Shown: positions 33,165 to 45,270 of the stretch, piece by piece
Layout of the letters: every line of letters starts with the position of its first letter
How positions within the stretch are numbered: position 1 is the first letter of the stretch
Assembly: GCF_963675165.1 (NCBI RefSeq)
Contig: NC_087378.1
Coordinates: 6,195,205-6,259,204 of the forward strand
Direction: 5' to 3'
Length of the DNA stretch: 64,000 nt
DNA from: Halichondria panicea
Taxonomy: Eukaryota; Porifera; Demospongiae; Suberitida; Halichondriidae
Position numbers and translations under genes: made by a program
The notes under the pieces: generated by a model
What the model was told of the DNA's origin: nothing
The model's input: only the letters and a program-made list of their open reading frames with translations
Databases searched by the model: none

Positions 33165-33575
33165 CAGTAGAACCTTGCTAATCCGGACCCCTTTAATCCG
33201 AAACCTCGCAAGTCCGGACAAAATAGCAAACTGAAAAAGAGGAGGGCTGTCAGTAGAATAGAGTACTGCGCATGCGCAATGTATATTGCTTAGCTGAATC
33301 AGCAATAATTATTTTGATAAACTGCTCAAGACAATGGCCACTGCAAAGAAAACGAAGAGAGAGCTCACAAGACTCACTGTATTGGAGAGAAAGTTGAGAT
33401 AAAGACTATTCTAGCTAGCAGCTTCCCTTCTGGCCACATTAATATCATAATACATGTATAAAAGTGTCTTCGTTAATGATATTCATAATCAATTAATGAC
33501 ATTCGTTAATCCGGAAATTTCATGTATTCGGATGGGGTCTGGTCCCGCTCTATTCGGATTAGCGAGGTTCTACTG
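33165..33575 (+). mobile_element. pogo/Tigger-like element remnant, TA target duplication
   Basis: It begins CAGTAGAACCTTGCTAATCC and ends with the inverse GGATTAGCGAGGTTCTACTG, flanked by TA on both sides (33163-33164 and 33576-33577). At 33334 it opens MATAKKTKRELTRLT and continues after a frameshift as KVEIKTILASSFPSG. This matches the start of the N-terminal HTH of pogo/Tigger transposases. No catalytic region remains. The element is 411 bp long. Confidence 0.75.
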
Positions 33576-33934
33576 TACTAGATAGCATGCCTAAAATACA
33601 GTATGCACGGCAATCCATTTGGTATCATATAGAATAAATACAATGCCTGCATAATATATATTAGTGCATGTATACCAGCCTTACCATGAATCACATGAAA
33701 GGAACACCATATATATGCATCCTAACTATACGGTTTCTGGTAATACAACAGGGCAACCGTGTTAAATTGGGAAGAGAGTAATAATATACATTATAAGTTG
33801 CCTTTTTGGGGTCATGCCGTGACACTAAGAATTCGCGAAACCTGCATACTATTAAATATAGTTTCATAAGTGTAACGAGGATATAATTATGGTTTTTAAC
33901 TATTATATTATGCTTATCTGCACGCAGAGCACAA

Positions 33935-36900
33935 ATGGCTGAAGACAGCCATCTATGCAACACTCCTTTGCATACTGCAGCAAGCTTTGGACAATTAGAC
34001 ATTGTCAGTAGGTTACTACAATCAGAAGAGTATGACGTTAATGTTGTGAATTCAAGCCAGCAGACTCCACTTCACATTGCTTCGATCAGTGGTCATATTG
34101 AAATCGTCAACTTCTTGGTTAATGAATTCAACGCAGATATGGGAGTTGTTGACATTCAAAATAATACACCGCTACTTCTTGCTGCTGAAAATGAGCATGT
34201 AGAAATAGCTATTGTGCTTATTCTGACATCTGCTTATGGAAGAAGGCACATGAGGTCCAGGCGGATAGGAACACCTGGTCGTGTGTGTACTTATTTTAGT
34301 GAGCAACAAAAAATGGTTATGCAGAGATTTATATTCCGTTTTAATGATGACACCAAAGCTAAAGACAGAAGTGTAAAGCTTTTACGTGCCCAGTTCGAAG
34401 ATCTTTTTATTAAGAGTGATGACTCTCCGATTCAATATGATGAAATCAAACCATTTATTCCTGTGTTTTTAGCAGCTTTTCTAGGACTTCAACATGCTAT
34501 AAGTGTAATTGCTGAGAAATTTGGGGGTAAAAATAGCCTCAAGAACATTACAATTGATGGCTTGTCGCTCTTACATTTTGCATGCTTTGGAGGACATGCA
34601 GATCTTGTTAAGAATCTCGTATCTGATTATCACTTCGATTACTTACTCAAAGACAAAAGAGGATGGTCAGCCTTGCACTTTGCTGCTTGTGGTGGTGATG
34701 AAAAAACTGTCCAATTGCTGATAACGGAGTACAAATTAGATTGCTCTGCTATTGGTATATTTGGGGAAACTCCTTTATGCATAGCAGTTTACATGGGAAA
34801 TCTATGTACAATAAAAATTCTGATTGAAGAGTTTAAGTGCAATCCTCACATCAAAGCCGTAGGAGGCTACACAGTGATTCACTATGCATGTATAAGTGGT
34901 GCGATAGATGCTATAGAAAAACTTATAAGAGTTTATCATGTTAATCCTACAGCTGCTAATGATCAAGATGAAACTCCACTGCACATAGCTGCTTTTTATG
35001 GTCATGTTAAAATTGTCCGACAACTTATCATTGATCACAATTGCGTTCATTTAGTCAATAAAACAAATAAGACTGGTTACTCTCCAATTTGTGCAGCAAC
35101 TAAAAACGGTCACTTTAAGACAGTGCAAGTATTAATTGACGAGTTTAATTGTGACCCTAACGCAAAACGATGCGAGGGCTGGACGATCCTTCATTATGCT
35201 TGTCAAAGTGGCCACACAGATTTTGTGAACAAATTAATGGCAAAATATGATCTTGACTTAACAGTAGAAACCAATGATGGAGACACTCCTTTACATTTAG
35301 CCACTTCTTACGGACATGCTGAAATAGTGCAGATTTGGCCTGTAAAACAAATACATATCAAAAAATGTAATAAGCATGGATTCACCCCACTCTGTCAAGC
35401 AGCTCGAAATGGGCACACAAAAACTGTAGAAATGCTAGTGGAACAGTTTAAGTGTGATCCGACTGATAAACAAGTTAATGGAAAGACACTTCTCCATTTT
35501 GCTTGTCAAGGAGATCATACAAAGCTTGTAGATCAATTAATAAAAAGATACCACCTGGATCCATCCATTAGAGATGATGATGGAAACACATCTTTCCACA
35601 CAGCTGTCATAAATGGCCAAGTTAAGACTGTACGGCACCTTACAAAAGAGCACAAGGTTGAAAGCCACATTCCTAATGTGTATAATACCAACCCACTAGT
35701 TCTTGCAATTTTGAATGGAAAGAAAGATATGATGAATATGCTGGTTACAGAATTAAACTTTGATATCCATATTACAGTTGGACCTTGTGGTTATTCTCTT
35801 GTCCATGTGGCATGTGTCCACGGCCATACAGAAATTATAAAAGAGCTAGTTCATATGCACAATTTAAGTCCAAATGCATTAGATAATGATGGAAATACGC
35901 CTCTGCACCTGGCTTCTCTTCATGGGAAATACGAGGCAATTAGATTCCTCATTTCTGAGTGTAATGTTGAGCGTAGTGTTCAAAATATCAATCAAATGAC
36001 GCCACTTTCGCTTGCAGCAGCCAAAGGACATAGAAGTACAGTTCATAGTTTGATAAAGGAATTCAACTGCAATCATGATGAAAAAGGCTTCAAGGAGCAG
36101 TCCATTTTGCATTTTGCATGCACACAGGGCTATTTAGACTTGGTAACTGACCTCATCACAGAATACAAGCTTGATCCAACAGCTACAGATAGTAACGGTA
36201 ATACTCCTCTACATCTAGCAGTGTACAACGGGCACATCGAAGTAGTAAGATACTTGTTTGATAATTGCACTCTAGATACAAGTTTTGGAGTAGGCAATCA
36301 TTCTGGTGATACTGTATTACATGCAGCCGCTCAAAATGAGAAAACAGATATTGTACAGTATTTAAGTACGAAACACAAAGCTGAGGTTGAGAGCCGCAAC
36401 AAAAATGATAACACTCCACTCTTGCTTGCAGCTCTACACGGGCATTTTGATACGGCGCAAATACTAATTGACCAATTCGGTTGCAACCCTCGGGCCAAAG
36501 GTTACAAGGGGCAAACTCTTCTTCACTACACTTGCTACACTTGTAAAGGTGAGCACACAAAGCTTACAAAGCAACTGATAGTGCAGTATCAACTTGATCC
36601 TATGGCTAAAGATGATGACGGCAATACTCCTCTGCATTTTGCTGCCGCAGCAGGACAAGTTGAAATGATTAAGTTTCTAATTACTCAAAACACTAAAGTG
36701 AACTGTCTTAACAGAACTGGCTGGACCCCACTATCCATGGCAGTTTTTTATGGCAAAAGAGAGACTGTTACAATATTGATAGAGGAGTTTAACAGTGATG
36801 TACATGTTAAAGATTCTCGTGGATTTACTCTTGTTCACCTAGCATGTGCAGCAGGTCACGCTGAGCTGATGGATAAATTGTTATCTGATTACAATTGTAA

Positions 36901-39900
36901 CCAAGACGTTTCAATAGGGAAACTTACCATTTTTGCTGTTGTGAAAGGTCTATCTCACATGTTAAAGCATCTTGTTACTAAGTACAAAATTGAACTTAGT
37001 AGATTTTTGCTGTTTCAAGCAGCCTCAAGAAAACATACGGACACTTTGAAAGTCTTAATAGGAGATTTTAAATGCAACCCTCTCGCTAAAGACGCAAATG
37101 GCAAAGGAATGCTTCATTACTTTGCTCAACTTGGTGGTAGTACAGCTATAATGGATGAATTGGTGAGCATGTATCATCTTGATCCAATGTCTAAAGATAT
37201 TAATGGCAATACACCACTGCACACAGCTGCTAGCTTCGGACAGCTTGCCATTCTAAAACACTTGATTACTACGTATAAAGTTGATATTGACAACTGTAAC
37301 CATAAAAATTCCACATCACTATGTCTGGCAGCACAATGTGGGCAGAAAAGTATTGTTAAACTACTTATTGACGAGTTCAATTGCAATTCTAAGGTCAAGG
37401 GCTATAACGGATGGTCTCTTCTTCATTATGCATCATGCAGCAGTAAATCAAAGGAACTTGTAAATGAATTAATATCAATCTATGGACTAGATCCCACAAC
37501 AAAAGCTACTGATGAAGACACTCCATTGCATATAGCAGCCCAATTCGGTAATGCTCTGATTCTTCAATACTTCATAACAGAGAAGAAAGTGGATATTAGC
37601 GACATGTTTTTCACCTTACATTGCTTAGCCGAACTGAGTGGAGATAAGAACACAGCAGAGCTGTTCTTAGACATTCGTATAATGGGTGACAAACTTCCTG
37701 CTACATATACTAACAATCAAACACTTCTTCATGGGTATGCATATGAAGGGAATAAAATAAATATTGTCGATCAACTAATCCAGAGATTTGGCATTAACCC
37801 AATGGCTACGGATGAACGTGGTAATACACCACTGCATATTGCTGCTTCCAAGGGGAAAATTACGATACTGGAGCATTTGATTAGTCGATATGGCGCTCAA
37901 CTTGACAGCCGTAACAGCAACAACTACACTCCACTTGGTCTAGCAGCTGTGAATGGTCATGCAAGTATAGTAAGAGTTCTCATTGAGAAATTCAATTGTT
38001 ATCCACATGTGAAGGAGTCTGGAAATGCAACTGTTCTTCATTGCGCCTGTCAAAGTGGAAATACCGACTTAATAGAAGAACTAACACTTAAATTTTCGTT
38101 TGATTTGTCAGCTCAAGATGAAGATGGTAATTCATGCTTGCATGTTACTGCTCAACATGGGCATACAGATGCATTCCAATACTTGATTTCGAGGTTTCGT
38201 AAGGATGAACTATGTGTATGCATTATGCAAAAAAATGCAATAAGACAGTCGCTTTTACATATGGCATGCTTCAGCGGAGATATAAAGTTAGTGGAATTAT
38301 TGCTGAATGAATTTAAGCTTCCATTACTGTCGGCTGATCACGAAGGCAACACACCTCTTCATATAGCTGCTAAACAGGGCAATCCTAAATGTGTAAAAAC
38401 ACTACTTTATGAGTACAATGCTCCTATTCATATTAAGAATTTTAGTGAACAAACAAGTGAACAACTCGGGAAATTGTCATTAAAAAATGCAGGTCATATC
38501 AATATTTTATTTACCAAGTATATGAAAGAAAAAGGATCAGATATACAAAAACACTATGAAGAAATTTTAAAGCTATCACAGCTGCAGTATCAAAACAGAA
38601 AACTAACTCGAATATTTGTTCTCGGTCATCATGGGGGTGGTAAATCAACTCTGGTGGACACATTAAAACACTCCTTTGAGACGAATTCCTGGTTCAAATT
38701 TCGTTCACCCATTAAGCCCCACACAGCTGGTATTGTACAAAGTGTTGTAGATAGCCCTCAGTATGGACGACTGTTAATACATGATTTTGCTGGAGACAGT
38801 GAGTACTATTCTTCCCATGCTGCAATTCTGAAAAATTTTGATTCTCAAGCGGGATCCAACATATACATAATTGTTTTAAACCTAACCAACACAAACGAGC
38901 AAATCAAACTCAGATTTGGATACTGGTTAAATTTTATTTCAACGTTACAAGATAATTCATATATATTACCAGTTGGTAGTCATTGTGATACGTTCTCTAA
39001 TAAGTTTCCTGTTCTTAAAAAAACGACCATCATAGATGAAACCGCACATGAATTCGTTTCTCAACTAGAGCTAAAAATGCAAGTTTTAAACAGTGAAGCT
39101 ATTGACTGTCGTAAAAAAGATGAAGTAATCGAGTTTGTAGGAAACATTATACAGCAGGTTTCCACAGCAGCGCCTTCCTTTGAACTAACACTAGAAGCGA
39201 AATTCCTCTGTGGCTTTTTAAAGAAGGAGTTCTCAGAAATCCCTGCTTGTAGCATCAGTAAAATTCTCAAGCTTATAAAACACAAACAAGTCCCATTGCC
39301 TCGTGAAGAAAGTAAACTCTATCTTGTACTTAAAGAGCTTTATCACACAGGATTAATCTTGATGATTGAGAAAGAAAATGCTGCAATACAAGATTGTTTG
39401 GTGATTTTTCAATTGCAAAAGATAGCAGAAGAGTTACACAAAAAACTATTTTCTAAAGCAGCTAAGAGTGCCATATCATCAAAAATCAATTCAATACAAC
39501 TAACTGCTGGACTCATACCAGAGTCTTTACTACCAGTTTTTCTCCCAGAACACATAACAAAAGAATGTTTGCTTTACCTTCAGTACTGTCAAGAACTAAA
39601 GGATGTGGAGATTTCAGGAGATTTTACTTTAACTACATCTGAACCAACAATGATTACTGACCAAGATAGTGAGTCGGAATCTATACTATTTTTTCCAGCA
39701 CTCTGTGAAGTGAAGAAGGAAGGCACCTTCTGGATTAAAGCGAGCTGCGCATTTGGATGGTATGCCATATGTGATCGACAGCGATTTGAGCACTTCCCAA
39801 TTAGATTCCTTCAAGTACTTATGATACGTATCATACACAAATTCCCATGTAAACAATACCAGCCTAGATCTAGGTCAAATTTAGCTGTATTAGATAGTTC

Positions 39901-41039
39901 TAGACAGCAAGCATTGGCAAAGGCTCAAAGGCTTAATCCTGGTTGCCAGGTTTGGTCAACAGGCCTTCACTGGCTAATGGAAAATGGAGTTGAGGCAGTT
40001 GTTGATATGATTAAGGAGGGTGGTAGTAAACAACTCGTTGTAATCACTAGAAGCCGGGAGGATTGCAAAACAGAATGTGCAACAGTGTTAAGAAAAATTG
40101 TTCAAGTGATAAGCGAAACTAAAGTAGAGTTTTGTCACCGACTATCACCATCTCTTTACCTCCTTCATCCTGAAGAATTGATGGGGAATAAATTCCCAAC
40201 TTTAGTCAGATCATCCATGCGGTATTCTCTTGAAGAAGTCATTGATGGCTGGAAGAAGAATAAAAAACATGTTCTCAGTGCAGACAGCAAAAGAAGCAAA
40301 CCTTTATTGTTGAGAAGTATTCCAATTGCACTTTGTACACACTGGAGTAAGTCAGAGTGTTAGTCTAACTGTATGTATTGCTTATTATTTTCATTTACTT
40401 ACCCCGTTTTTCATGTATACAGATGTGTTTTTCCCAATGGATACTGAAATGGTCCGATTTGCCCTGAAAGACGTTGTTAATTGGAAACTCATGGGTCTCA
40501 ATCTTGACATTTCCTGGACTGAGTTGAGCAAAATTGAGAGTGATAATGTAGCTTTTCCTGACCACAATCTAAAAAAAGAGCGTGTTATCCAGCTATGGAT
40601 GTCTAACGAGCCAACATGGCCTTCTATGGTGGAAGCACTCAGAGAACCTTCCATTGCTTTGTACAGAAGTGCAGATGAAATTTCAACCCAACACAGTATG
40701 TTCTATAGTCTCATTATAGATTTTTATATACATCTATATTCCACAATACACGCAGACCTGCCTCTACAATGCAATATTCTTGATGAAGAAAATTCGACGA
40801 TCCGTCCTAACAAGGATTTCCTAAAATCGTTTGCTGATATCATCAGTTCTCGATGGCAGTGTTTTGCATCTCCCCTCTCCCTCACCTCAGAGGACATTGT
40901 GAGCATCAAGAGAGAAACAAGGGGAGCAGAGCCCACCAGACAAGCACTCGTTATGCTGCAGAAGTGGGCAGCCCACGAGACAGCAACTTATGGGCAGTTG
41001 AGAGAGAGACTTCGTACACGCTCAGTTTTTCATATCTAA
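33935..41039 (+). CDS. ANK-Roc-COR protein with two Death domains (~2,320-2,342 aa)
   Basis: Exon 1 (33935-40346) is 6.4 kb without an intron; it splices in phase to 40423 (donor GTAAGT, acceptor TATACAG), ending at 41039. A possible 60-nt intron (GTATGT at ~40697 to GCAG at ~40756) is in-frame either way. Residues ~5-1530 are ankyrin repeats (LHxAAxxGH type). Next is a Roc GTPase domain: P-loop GHHGGGKST at ~1564-1571, DFAGD at ~1617-1621, and SHCD at ~1682-1685 where N/TKxD is expected. A COR-like region follows (~1730-1970). Exon 2 encodes Death domain 1 (ALKDVVNWKLMGLNLDISW, KKERVIQLWMSNEPTWPSM) and a second Death-like module (FADIISSRWQCFASPLSLT, RQALVMLQKWAA). The order matches DAPK1 without its kinase. 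Inferred role: Roco-type signalling scaffold or receptor in death or immune signalling. Upstream exons of a 5' UTR may exist (an acceptor-like GCAG precedes the ATG). Confidence 0.88.
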
Positions 41040-42137
41040 GTAAACTCCCATTGACAATTAGTTCACCATGCAGGGACTGAGCTTTTTTTGTAGTAAGCCT
41101 GGCCCGAATATAATTATGTAACCATGAACATGCACATACTTTTATTATAGATAGAAATTACCTCACCTATATATATAGTCCTCTCTGTGTGTCCTGCAGA
41201 TAGAAATAGTATAGACGTAATTTGTATTTTTTGTGTATAGATAAATTATATATTATATATATACAGTTATATAGATCTATATATAGCTTCTCTGCTATTA
41301 TATAGTCAGTATAGATGTATTACTATACACAATCATGCTTTTTTGTCTTGTTGGGACCTGACATGCATGAATACTGATTGATTTCCCCACTATACTATAT
41401 AGCTCCATGCCATGCATTCATGCATGATTTCCCAGAAATTTGTTCTCTGCCATGTCTGCATGAAAGAGGATTGAGGAAGTTAGAGAATGAGAAGAAAGGA
41501 GAAATCGTACAACAGAATTGCAACAGCATGAACTGACTTTGATAGCCTCGATCCCAGGCTGCTCTTCCTCGAAGACGCACGCACACACTACTATATGGTT
41601 CGAAGAGGTTTGGAAGTGTTGACCAAACTCGTTAACTGAACAAAAGGTCATTTACACGAGTCTGCATGGGGTGGTTCAAACTTCCGAGTTGGAAAACTGA
41701 TAAAATTTTTTAGTCATAAACTACCGTAAAATAAAGATGTAATACGTAGGAAACACGTCTGCTCTGTCGGGTTGCTCAACTTTTGAGCCTCTCACCCTCC
41801 CTGTCTGATATTACTCTGACCATTCCTTTTGATGTGATTACCGTAAGGGGCATGTGAGTGAGTATCCAGTATAGACTACAGTAAATTATTTTACTCACCC
41901 TGCTTAGTGGAAGAGGAGGAACTCTGCTCACCTTCAGGACATACTCTCATCATGGGCTGGGAGGTGTGTGTGGATTGAGATACATGTATATATATAATAA
42001 TAATTAAAATAAAAGTACCACCGTCACGTGCTTGTACACACTGCATGCACTATAATTATTATAGTATCGGATCTATACGACTTTCAAAAGAAACACGTGG
42101 CCATGTTGGCCATGCATGTTGAGGAGCTTTTTTGCTT
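41040..42137. other. Spacer after the ANK-Roco gene, with an orphan exon-like fragment
   Basis: It is mostly AT-rich with TATATA tracts (41230-41300). At 41888-41960 (minus) the stretch PMMRVCPEGEQSSSSSTKQ is bordered by an acceptor-like CAG and a GTGAGT donor. A related piece, QPMRVCPECKEKLAHS, lies at ~47475-47525 (minus). Both look like fragments of a duplicated exon of an unknown gene. Confidence 0.4.
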
Positions 42138-42660
42138 GTACACAAACTTTTAATTTGGGACTTGGATGTCTGATTGGCCTTGGGTGGGAGTGCATGGTAG
42201 ATAGCCTCGAGACCGCAGCCGTTCGTTATAACGAACGGCTGGTCTTGAGGCTACATGGTAGAGGCATATATAGACTACATGACACAGATGACACGTTATA
42301 TATATATATATATAGATGTTAACCCACATGCATCTTCACCTAATTGCTGTCTGCAATGCATGTATGCTGTTTGATGAAGTTGTCTATATAAATTATACTC
42401 AAGAGGATGGATGCATGTGCTGATCTATAGCAATGCTTCCCACAGTGACCAAGCAATAACAGCATGAGCAACTGTATGGTGCATGGTGCATGGCTCTCAT
42501 CTGATAGCTTAATTCAAGATAACAATACAGGTTATGGCTGGAGAATTCAAGGTAACAACATTTGGCTGCACATGATATGGAGACTTAATATAGGTGTCAG
42601 GCCACATGCACTTTTGCACATGCATACATTGTTGAATAACAATGTCATCATCAGCAATAA
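42138..42660 (-). pseudogene. Decayed duplicate of a TTI2 intron-exon segment
   Basis: The stretch matches TTI2 at ~6650-7050 in the same order and orientation. The intron phrase ATTTGGGACTTGGATGTCTG (42156) matches ATTTGGGACCTGGATGCCTG. TGCTTCCCACAGTGACCA ... ACAGCATGAGCAACTG ... GGCTCTCATCTGATA (42434-42508) matches exon 3. GTGTCAGGCCAC...CATACATTGTTGAA (42595-42636) matches exon 2. Because introns are included, this is a DNA-level duplication, not a retrocopy. It has many small differences and an inserted palindrome, so it is not functional. It ends just before the ERI1 stop codon. Confidence 0.7.
42204..42251. mobile_element. 48-bp palindromic MITE (GCCTCGAGACC...GGTCTTGAGGC)
   Basis: It reads GCCTCGAGACCGCAGCCGTT then CGTTATAACG then the inverse AACGGCTGGTCTTGAGGC, a near-complete palindrome. 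It is a minimal relative of the 267-bp element in ERI1 intron 1, which has the same outer sequence. Confidence 0.7.
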
Positions 42661-42727
42661 CATAAATAAATTATACATGCATGCATGTAAATGATCAGCA
42701 TACAATTAATCACATTAATTTGGTATA

Positions 42728-44552
42728 CTATCTTTGTCTAAATGCATCAAACTGTTTTAGCACATCGTCTGGCATGAACCTATTGTACTTGAGTACACAA
42801 CCATCAGTGATAAGCTGTACAATAATTCTGGTAATGTTCCTAGTATCGTGGAGTCCACAATGTTCTCTTCCTTCAAACTTGAGCCCAAGATGGTGGAGCA
42901 TTTTTGAAAGGTTCCCGCTTCTCATTTGGTAGAAACTTGCAAACAGTTTTCTCACATCAATCCATTTGGTGGTGTATCTTGGAAAAGGGACTCGTGCAAA
43001 CACACATTGAGGGAAGAGGCATTCCTTAATGTCCCATGGGCTGCAGTGTTGTGTGTGTGTGTGACTATTATGAGCAGTATATTAATTATTGGTTATTATT
43101 ATGATAACTGCATGTAAACATAATTATATGGGCATAGTCAGCAGTATTATGACATTGTATGTACTATACGTACAGCATGCACATACGCACATGCTGCTAT
43201 ACTATAGGTATACTATATGCACAGATGGTATTCTTGTACACTGTGCAGGCCTAATGTACTGTATAATTATACGCTCACCAGTCAGTTAAAACAGCAAACT
43301 TGAGCTTGGACCCCAGTTCCTTCTCTTCCATCCACAGTGAGAAATTTCTGAACACTTCAGAGAAAGTGGGAGCATTATCCACCTGAGTCTGCATGTGTCA
43401 AGTATACATATATATATGAAGCTCAGGGGTCATGGGAACACTGTTTTGCCTTACCTGTCCAATTCCAGTCAGTCTCTTACAGAAGTCACTGAGAACAGGG
43501 TTGAGCACTGGTTTGACATAAGTATGAAACTCAGCATCCTGAATGAGACACACTGTAACTGTACTACCAGAAAACACTATAAAGATAAAAAACACATGAT
43601 GTGCTAGGACTTAATTAAGGGGAATCTCGCATCAAAACCTACCACATGGAGTGTTTGCAAGTTGAGCAAGAGGACTGGGAACTCTATAATCTCGTGGATG
43701 TAATCCGGAGGGTTCTTCTCGAGACAGGTGGCCTCAAAATCCAACACAAGGAGGTAGTCTAGGCCGTACGGATTGAGTACTGTCAATGACAACACATCAC
43801 TAGGAGGAGCAGGATCGCTCTGAATCAGCTGTCTCCTTAAATGGCTTTTGAGTCGTTTACGCAGAACCTCCTCACAACCCCTACAGTGAAGAAGACATAT
43901 ACTCCCTAGCAACAGCCTCGAGACCAGGCCGTTCGTTGTCTGAAAGAACGCCATGGTTAAGTTCCAATGTAGAACTTGTTATAGTGTTAGTAGTTGTGAA
44001 CATGATTGCAGTAACTGCAAACACAACAATACTATAGCCTAGCTGCACTTTACTGTAAGTATCGTAATGATCTTCACGGGTAAGTACGGTTGTTGCGGGC
44101 AATTATTGGTTCAAGAAATTCCTGGACCAATTAGACGAGACCAGGCGTTCTTTCAGATAACAAACGGCCTGGTCTCGAGGCTAGCAACAGTACGTGCAAA
44201 AAACACACTTACAGATCATGAACCATATCTTAGGAACATTCACCCCATAGATCTGGGTCATTGTGTGCATATTAAAGGCTTCAAAAATTAATAGACCATG
44301 AAAGTATAAACACAATGTACAGTTCACTGTTTTATACATGCAATCCACAGACCTTGCAGACAGTTTGAGTTGACCGAGTAACTCCTTCACTTTATGAGCA
44401 GTTAGAGAGTTGACATGTCCACTCTTGGCTGCCATCTGTCCATAAAGGGGGTGATGTGACGCATAAGGTACTGGTACCCAGGGCTGACTTGTTGGGGTCT
44501 CTTCACTGGGGAATGAGCTGCTTCCTTTCTTTGTGTATGATTGAGTGGCCAT
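42728..44552 (-). CDS. ERI1: 3'-5' exoribonuclease ERI1-like (SAP + DEDDh exonuclease, 5 exons, 314 aa)
   Basis: Exons 44552-44353, 43880-43643, 43538-43455, 43388-43279 and 43040-42728 are phase-consistent (315 codons; human ERI1 is 349 aa). Residues ~48-80 form a SAP-type helix pair (LTAHKVKELLGQLKLSARG, EEVLRKRLKSHL) split by intron 1. The exonuclease domain follows: DFEAT (Exo I) near residue 115; TDCPWD (Exo II Asp); and EHCGLHDTRN (Exo III His and Asp) near residue 275. ERI1 trims histone mRNA stem-loops, the 3' end of 5.8S rRNA and small RNAs. All DEDDh residues appear present, so activity is expected. Intron 1 hosts a MITE. The 3' end abuts the decayed TTI2 fragment. Start ATG 44552-44550 (MATQSYTKKGS). 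Confidence 0.9.
43915..44181. mobile_element. 267-bp MITE with 8-bp target duplication (TAGCAACA) in ERI1 intron 1
   Basis: Inverted ends of 38 bp with two mismatches (GCCTCGAGACCAGGCCGTT ... TCTGAAAGAACGCC) are flanked by TAGCAACA at 43907-43914 and 44182-44189. An 8-bp duplication suggests a hAT-superfamily transposase. The intact duplication and near-identical ends indicate a young insertion. Confidence 0.85.
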
Positions 44553-44999
44553 GTTCCCTCCTAATTTCACACTATTTGTTTTTCCCAGCAGTAAGTAGAA
44601 GAAGAGAATACCACCGCCAAGGAATCACACACTCATCACTCATACAAAACTGGAAGTGGAAGGATAAAGCCACGCCCACAAAGGCGTTACTATACATGTA
44701 CATGTACATGTACAACAACTGGAGGCCATGTTAAAATTAATTATAATTATGATATTAAAATACATGTATCCCCAAAATGCATGATTGTAGTCTAACAGCA
44801 AAAACTACAAAAAATATCCGAAAAATGAACATGTGAATAAAGTTGTAACGAATTGGAGTTATGCACTCGCCTGTTTCTACGCTTTTTCGTGCTTTTCCTG
44901 GCAACATTTCACCATAGATGATACAGTACTGTATCTATGGGGGGTGATCAGTGCCAAAACCTCCAGCTCTTTTTATTTAGTACTAAAATCATTTGCATA

Positions 45000-45270
45000 G
45001 TGAAGTTCTACATACAAATGACACGCTCTCTCTTATTTGCATGTGAAGTTCTACATACAAATGATACTCTCATTTACATGGTGAAGTTCTACATACAAAT
45101 GATACTCTCATTTGCATGGTGAAGCTCTACATACAAATGATACTCTCATATGCATGGTGAAGTTCTACATACAAATGATACTCTCATCTGCATGGTGAAG
45201 TTCTACATACAAATGATACTCTCATCTGCATGGTGAAGCTCTACATACAAATGATACTCTCCATTTGCAT
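45000..45270 (+). repeat. 38-bp tandem array, left arm (7 units)
   Basis: Units start GTGAAGTTCTACATACAAAT and end CTCTCATTTGCATG, with starts at 45043, 45081, 45119, 45157, 45195 and 45233, an exact 38-bp period. A first unit at ~45000 is slightly longer (CACGCTCTCTCTT insert). Several units contain ATTTGCAT, the octamer. Confidence 0.9.

Noticed and set aside
43093-43240. tRNA-like or structured RNA in the ERI1 region
   Set aside because: AT-rich hairpins only; no cloverleaf with an anticodon loop or conserved T-loop sequence could be drawn.
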